A stretch of 8,630 bases of DNA from positions 1 through 8,630 of the forward strand of contig CAMWWJ010000133.1 of NCBI GenBank assembly GCA_947177925.1, in the 5' to 3' direction. Below are positions 5,385 through 8,630 of the stretch, piece by piece. How positions within the stretch are numbered: the stretch's first letter is position 1; each line of letters begins with the position of its first letter. The notes under the pieces are model-generated. The model saw only the letters and a program-made list of their open reading frames with translations. It did no database searches and was not told the origin of the DNA. The DNA comes from an uncultured Lachnospiraceae bacterium (lineage in GTDB: Bacteria > Bacillota > Clostridia > Lachnospirales > Lachnospiraceae). The translations under genes and the position numbers were made by a program.

Positions 5385-6134
5385 TTACTTCAAAATGCCC
5401 GCCGCTTCATATGCCGCGGCCGAAACCGCCTTGCTCTGGTAATACCTTCTGTCCGTTTCCTGTGTCAGCATTTTGCGCTTCAATGCGCTTTCCTCTGCAA
5501 GCCTCTCATACTCTGCGTGTTTTGCTTCTCTTGCTTTGCGGGCTTCGACAAATTCCGATGACGAAACCGTAATTTTCCCTTCGGATACAGTAGTAAAATT
5601 AGCAATTTCACCATCTTCATCAAAAGTAATAACAAAAGATTTCCTTACACCCGGCAGCCTTGCATCAGAAGCAGCAATATGGTTTTCCACTTTCTGCATC
5701 ACGCTTTTTGCCAATTCCGGGTCATTTTTCATTTTTTCTTCTAATGCAGGAGGAATGACAATAGCTTTCTTCCCCAATGTTGATGTGAGTCTTGACTGAA
5801 CCTTAGCATCAGACATGGCGGGTTCCTTCCCGCTCGGTTTCCAATTCATAACGGATTCGTCCACATCATCGTTAAAAAACTTTTCAAACGGAAAGTCATT
5901 TCTGCACCATATCCCGGATGGAATTTTATAAGCATCCATAACATGATATTTTGCTTCCGGGTATTTTGCTTTTAACATTTCCTCAAAACTCATTCCCGAC
6001 ACGCTTTCTGATCCTGCCGCTTTTGTAGCCGCAAGCTCTGCAAAACTCACGCCATCACTCTTGCCCGTCACACTCTTTTGATACTGCTGCGCCAAATAGT
6101 ACCCTCCTAATTTACTTGTCACTCCAAAATCCAT
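5385..6134 (-). CDS. Uncharacterised 249-aa protein, translationally coupled to the kinase gene
   Basis: Function unknown. From its likely start it reads MDFGVTSKLGGYYLAQQYQK. A Ser/Ala-rich linker follows, then the core: FEEMLKAKYPEAKYHVMDAY (50-69), KKAIVIPPALEEKMKNDPELAKSVMQKVENH (122-152) and SFVITFDEDGEIANFTTVSEGKI (166-188). A charged helix (EARKAREAKHAEYERLAEE, 197-215) closes it. The core resembles that of the 207-aa neighbour. The frame opens at 6152, but AAAGGAG lies 8 nt before the third ATG (6134) and only 2 nt before the second, so 6134 is preferred. It overlaps the kinase 3' end by 23 nt, which argues that these small proteins belong to the same transcript as the two-component system. 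No secretion signal is visible. Confidence 0.84.
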   Translation of the reverse strand: MDFGVTSKLGGYYLAQQYQKSVTGKSDGVSFAELAATKAAGSESVSGMSFEEMLKAKYPEAKYHVMDAYKIPSGIWCRNDFPFEKFFNDDVDESVMNWKPSGKEPAMSDAKVQSRLTSTLGKKAIVIPPALEEKMKNDPELAKSVMQKVENHIAASDARLPGVRKSFVITFDEDGEIANFTTVSEGKITVSSSEFVEARKAREAKHAEYERLAEESALKRKMLTQETDRRYYQSKAVSAAAYEAAGILK

Positions 6135-7596
6135 CTTCATTTCTCCTTTCATTTTTCATCATCACAGACAGGATGAACACCCTGTCCCTTACTCTGAAAT
6201 CCATTGTCCCCTGATACTTTTCAGCCGTGCTTTTGATGTTGGCAAGCCCTAACCCGTGGGATTTTTTATCTTCCTTATCCGTTATAGGGAATTCCCCCTG
6301 CCGCCTCCGTACCAGCCGGCCGTCAAAGCTGTTATCAACTTTCAGAATCAGCAGGTTGCCTTTCTGCAGGGAACTCAGCCGGATAAAGGCACCTGCCTCC
6401 GGCTCCTTTGCTTTCAGCTTCCGACAGGCTTCAATCGCATTATCCATAGCGTTCCCTAAGATAACGCCTATGTCATAGCTGTGTATCTCAAGCCCCTGCG
6501 GGAACAGCAGCTTATCCGCATCCATTTTTAGGCCAGGCACATCCCGCACCGCCTCATGGTATTTCATGTTCAGCAGGGTATCCACCACCGTGTTCCCCGT
6601 CTTAAAGCGGACTTCCAGCTTTTCAAGGCTCCGGTTCATCTCCGAAAGGTAAGCCTGCAGCTCCCCGTTCCCTTCTGCACCATCCCCGGCAGAAAGCCGC
6701 TGGATGACGGCAAGGGTGTTCTTCATGTCATGCTTCATGCCCCTTATGCCGGAATAGATGCGCTCCATTTCTTCCATGTGTTCCTGCAGGCTGCTTATCT
6801 GCTTTTCGAGGACGATCCTGCCGCTCTTTTCCCTGTTCCAGTGAATCATATTCTGAAACAGCTTCACACCGTATAAGATGGAAAGCAGTGACAGGAGCAG
6901 GATTGCGGGAATCACCACGACCAGAACGGGGTATCTGTCATACAGCATTTGGGGAACGCTGTCCTCTACCGTAATCATAATGATGCGTAGCAACATACAG
7001 ATCATCAGCCCCACGGCTGCCGGGGTAAGGATGAATAACAGTTCCGTCCTGTTGATGCTGTATTCCTTTTCATGAAAATCCCACACAATCTTTTTCAGTG
7101 AAAAGTACAGCAGCAGGGCAATAGCCGCATACTGGAGCAACTGCGTTCCGGCCACGCCAGCTTTTATTGCCATGCCGAAGGCTTTTTCTGATGCAAGCAT
7201 CCCTTTCCATGAACACCAGTTAATAATATCAAGCACCCACCCGTCAACCGCATTCAACAATATAGCTGCCGCATATCTGCTGATATCCAAAATTGCCTGA
7301 AACGAAACCACGAGGAATACCGTAACAGGACGGAACGCCTTGTAGAAACAAATGGCAAGGAGCGACAACATACAGAGCGATATTGCCAGCGCCCCGACCG
7401 CTACTTTATAATCTTCATACCCCGATGGCGATCCCCACTTCACTGCCATTCTTAGGATTACATACAAGGCCGCCACACACAGCCCGTTCCATCTGCTTTT
7501 CATACGGCGTTCCAGAAAGCTGCCTAAAAAATACTGCAGGCAGTACCCCTGAAAGACCGTCAGCACTGCATACAACACATCCGCCGTTTTATACAC
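6112..7596 (-). CDS. GHKL-type sensor histidine kinase (AgrC/HPK10-like)
   Basis: This is a membrane sensor kinase of about 494 aa. In the numbering of the frame opened at 7605, residues 1-250 hold about six to seven hydrophobic segments (near 10-30, 43-55, 67-88, 92-118, 150-170, 188-212, 227-250). A helical linker follows, then the H-box RGMKHDMKNTLAV with phospho-accepting H292. The N-box is GNAMDNAIEAC (384-394) and the ATP-binding G-box is SHGLGLANIKSTAEKYQG (449-466). This layout matches kinases that pair with LytTR regulators, such as AgrC. The frame reaches 7605 with a GTG, but that codon abuts GGGGG. The GTG at 7596, 8 nt after GGGGG, is the better start and gives an 8-nt overlap with the regulator stop. 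The ligand is unknown; a peptide would be typical, yet no AgrB or AgrD gene is seen here. Confidence 0.93.
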   Translation of the reverse strand: MYKTADVLYAVLTVFQGYCLQYFLGSFLERRMKSRWNGLCVAALYVILRMAVKWGSPSGYEDYKVAVGALAISLCMLSLLAICFYKAFRPVTVFLVVSFQAILDISRYAAAILLNAVDGWVLDIINWCSWKGMLASEKAFGMAIKAGVAGTQLLQYAAIALLLYFSLKKIVWDFHEKEYSINRTELLFILTPAAVGLMICMLLRIIMITVEDSVPQMLYDRYPVLVVVIPAILLLSLLSILYGVKLFQNMIHWNREKSGRIVLEKQISSLQEHMEEMERIYSGIRGMKHDMKNTLAVIQRLSAGDGAEGNGELQAYLSEMNRSLEKLEVRFKTGNTVVDTLLNMKYHEAVRDVPGLKMDADKLLFPQGLEIHSYDIGVILGNAMDNAIEACRKLKAKEPEAGAFIRLSSLQKGNLLILKVDNSFDGRLVRRRQGEFPITDKEDKKSHGLGLANIKSTAEKYQGTMDFRVRDRVFILSVMMKNERRNEDGFWSDK

Positions 7597-8293
7597 TGGA
7601 TACACCCCCGTTCTGCAAGAACCACATATACGCCTTTACAAATTCGCCATACTTCTTCTTGGTCAGATATACCCGGTCGCCGTTTGTGAGAGTTATGCTC
7701 TCATTGTCATACTCCGTGATGTGCGCCATGTTCACGATGTACGCCCGGTGGCAGCGGTAGAATTCCTCCCCAAGCTGCCCTTCCAGCTCATCCATAGCCG
7801 CATAGATCTCTATGGCCTTATCCGCCCCGGCGGTGTGTATCTCCAGCTTCTTTGCCCGGCTCTCGATATACAGGATGTCAGACTGGTCAAGCGTGAGGTT
7901 CCTCGTCCTGATAAAAAGGCATTTCCTTTCCTTCTTTTTCTTTGCCTCCCTTTCCGCCCTTTCCAGCACTTCCGCAAATTTCCCCTCGTCCACAGGCTTT
8001 AGCAGGTAGTGGAACGCATAAAGGTCAAGGGCATCGAACACATACTCCTTAATGCCCGTGATGAATATGAGTACGGTTTCCTCCTGCCGTTCCCGCAGGC
8101 TCCTCGCCGCCTCAATGCCGTTCATGCCGTCCATCTGTATGTCAAGGAAAACAATGTCAAACCGCTTCCCCGATGCAAGCAGCTCCTCGCCCGTGGCATA
8201 GGCTTCTATGCTGCTCCCCGGCTTCTGCTCCTCAATCAGGGCGCATATATGCTCCCTTATCGCTTTTTCATCATCAACAACTGCTATATTCAA
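7589..8293 (-). CDS. LytTR-family response regulator
   Basis: This 234-aa regulator has an N-terminal receiver domain: acidic pair D7/D8, phosphorylation site D51 in VFLDIQMDGMNG, T79 in FITG and K99 in LLKPVD. A C-terminal LytTR DNA-binding domain (about 125-228) contains LYIESRAKKLEIHT and the typical FYRCHRAYIVNMAHI. Such proteins bind paired direct repeats and usually activate transcription. The start is a TTG at 8293 with GAGGTG 7 nt upstream; an ATG in another frame between them gives only a few codons. It is the first gene of the set and overlaps the kinase start. A 22-bp-spaced direct repeat upstream (8365-8396) may be its own operator, which would make the operon autoregulated. Confidence 0.93.
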   Translation of the reverse strand: MNIAVVDDEKAIREHICALIEEQKPGSSIEAYATGEELLASGKRFDIVFLDIQMDGMNGIEAARSLRERQEETVLIFITGIKEYVFDALDLYAFHYLLKPVDEGKFAEVLERAEREAKKKKERKCLFIRTRNLTLDQSDILYIESRAKKLEIHTAGADKAIEIYAAMDELEGQLGEEFYRCHRAYIVNMAHITEYDNESITLTNGDRVYLTKKKYGEFVKAYMWFLQNGGVSSV

Positions 8294-8328
8294 AATCCAT
8301 CACCTCAAATCCATATAGGCGTTCACCT

Positions 8329-8357
8329 TTTATATCGGCAGAAAAAATGCGTTTTTC
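8329..8357 (-). promoter_or_regulatory. Candidate promoter of the two-component operon
   Basis: On the minus strand TATAAA (8334-8329) stands 17 nt after GAAAAA (8357-8352). The -10 is good and the -35 poor, which is typical of a promoter needing an activator bound upstream. The LytTR-like repeat ends 7 bp before the -35. A transcript would begin about 30 nt before the regulator start. Confidence 0.4.
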
Positions 8358-8364
8358 GGGCGGA

Positions 8365-8396
8365 GGGAACGAAACGACTACTTTTCGGGAACGAAA
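8365..8396 (-). promoter_or_regulatory. Candidate LytTR operator: paired direct repeat
   Basis: The decamer TTTCGTTCCC occurs twice on the minus strand, at 8396-8387 and 8374-8365, with starts exactly 22 bp apart. LytTR proteins such as AgrA bind two direct repeats of about 9 bp, often with a central GTT, on one DNA face at about two helical turns. The pair lies about 70-100 bp before the regulator start and just upstream of a weak -35 position, a normal arrangement for activation. The site is seen; its assignment is inference. Confidence 0.6.
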
Positions 8397-8425
8397 GGAA
8401 AAGGCATTTTGAAAAAATGTAAAAA

Positions 8426-8587
8426 TCAGTCTAAAGTTTTTCGCCTTTCGTCCGATAGCGTCACTCGCATATTACCTCTAAGTTCCCCGCTTTCCAAGTA
8501 ATTTCCGGCCTGCCTGTGGAAATAGCAGACCGCCGCATATGGGGTAAGTCCATAGTGGCGGTTGTCTTTTGTAGTATGCCTTGTCAT
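8426..8587 (-). other. Upstream region with weak 53-codon ORF and a hairpin
   Basis: The stretch 8294-8630 has no convincing gene. A 53-codon minus-strand frame opens at an ATG at 8587 (MTRHTTKDNRHYGL...) and stops at 8426. It has no Shine-Dalgarno site and an in-frame stop just before the ATG. A second minus-strand frame is also open over about the same span (ending ...LLGKRGT), so the openness may mean little. Inside lies an inverted repeat, ACCGCC at 8529-8534 with GGCGGT at 8557-8562, enclosing TATGG/CCATA and a 7-nt loop. The loop shares TAAGTCC with the intergenic elements. I would treat this as a long leader or upstream control region. Confidence 0.2.
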
Positions 8588-8630
8588 TTAAATTGTCATG
8601 GTATGAGTCATCATCTATATTGTTTCATAG

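Noticed and set aside
10..8566. Decamer GACAACCGCC near both ends in opposite orientation as terminal inverted repeats of a mobile element
   Set aside because: The match does not extend past 10 bp, no transposase or integrase is seen, and the window ends are arbitrary.

Overview
The window looks like chromosomal DNA of an anaerobic Firmicute, most likely a gut Lachnospiraceae-type Clostridium. This rests on GGAGG-type Shine-Dalgarno sites, moderate base composition, an agr-type GHKL kinase with a LytTR regulator, and small proteins of a style common in that group (GIG...AAGY N-termini, an IIGGADGPTSIF motif). The family placement is inference; no rRNA or housekeeping marker is present.

Every convincing gene is on the minus strand, so the region reads from right to left. 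At the right end (8294-8630) is a control region with a 10-bp direct repeat spaced 22 bp apart, resembling a LytTR operator, next to a plausible -10. It is followed by a LytTR response regulator (7589-8293) and a GHKL histidine kinase (6112-7596), which overlap. The kinase 3' end overlaps the first of a series of uncharacterised small genes: 249 aa (5385-6134), 207 aa (4650-5273), 190 aa (4061-4633), a lipoprotein (3520-3936), its membrane-anchored paralogue (2944-3363), a 250-aa IIGGADGPTSIF protein (2182-2934), and two short GIG/AAGY paralogues (1562-1999, 1133-1471). A metallo-beta-lactamase-fold protein (158-1036) comes last, followed by an inverted repeat that could end the transcript (40-83).

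Two structural features stand out. First, five of the larger intergenic gaps each hold a copy of one structured element: a GC-rich hairpin whose core is nearly invariant, preceded on the transcript by a second, weaker stem. It always lies about 30-50 nt before the next start codon and has no U-tract. It may control translation, RNA processing or mRNA stability across the operon. Second, 2151-3936 is a tandem duplication of a module [small lipoprotein-like gene, IIGGADGPTSIF gene, 22-bp flank]. In the upstream copy the second gene has been reduced to a frameshifted 5' remnant.

The simplest reading is a signal-responsive operon: the two-component system senses something outside the cell and drives, directly or by autoregulation, a set of lineage-specific small proteins of unknown function. 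No peptide pheromone gene (AgrD) or processing protease (AgrB) is visible in the window.
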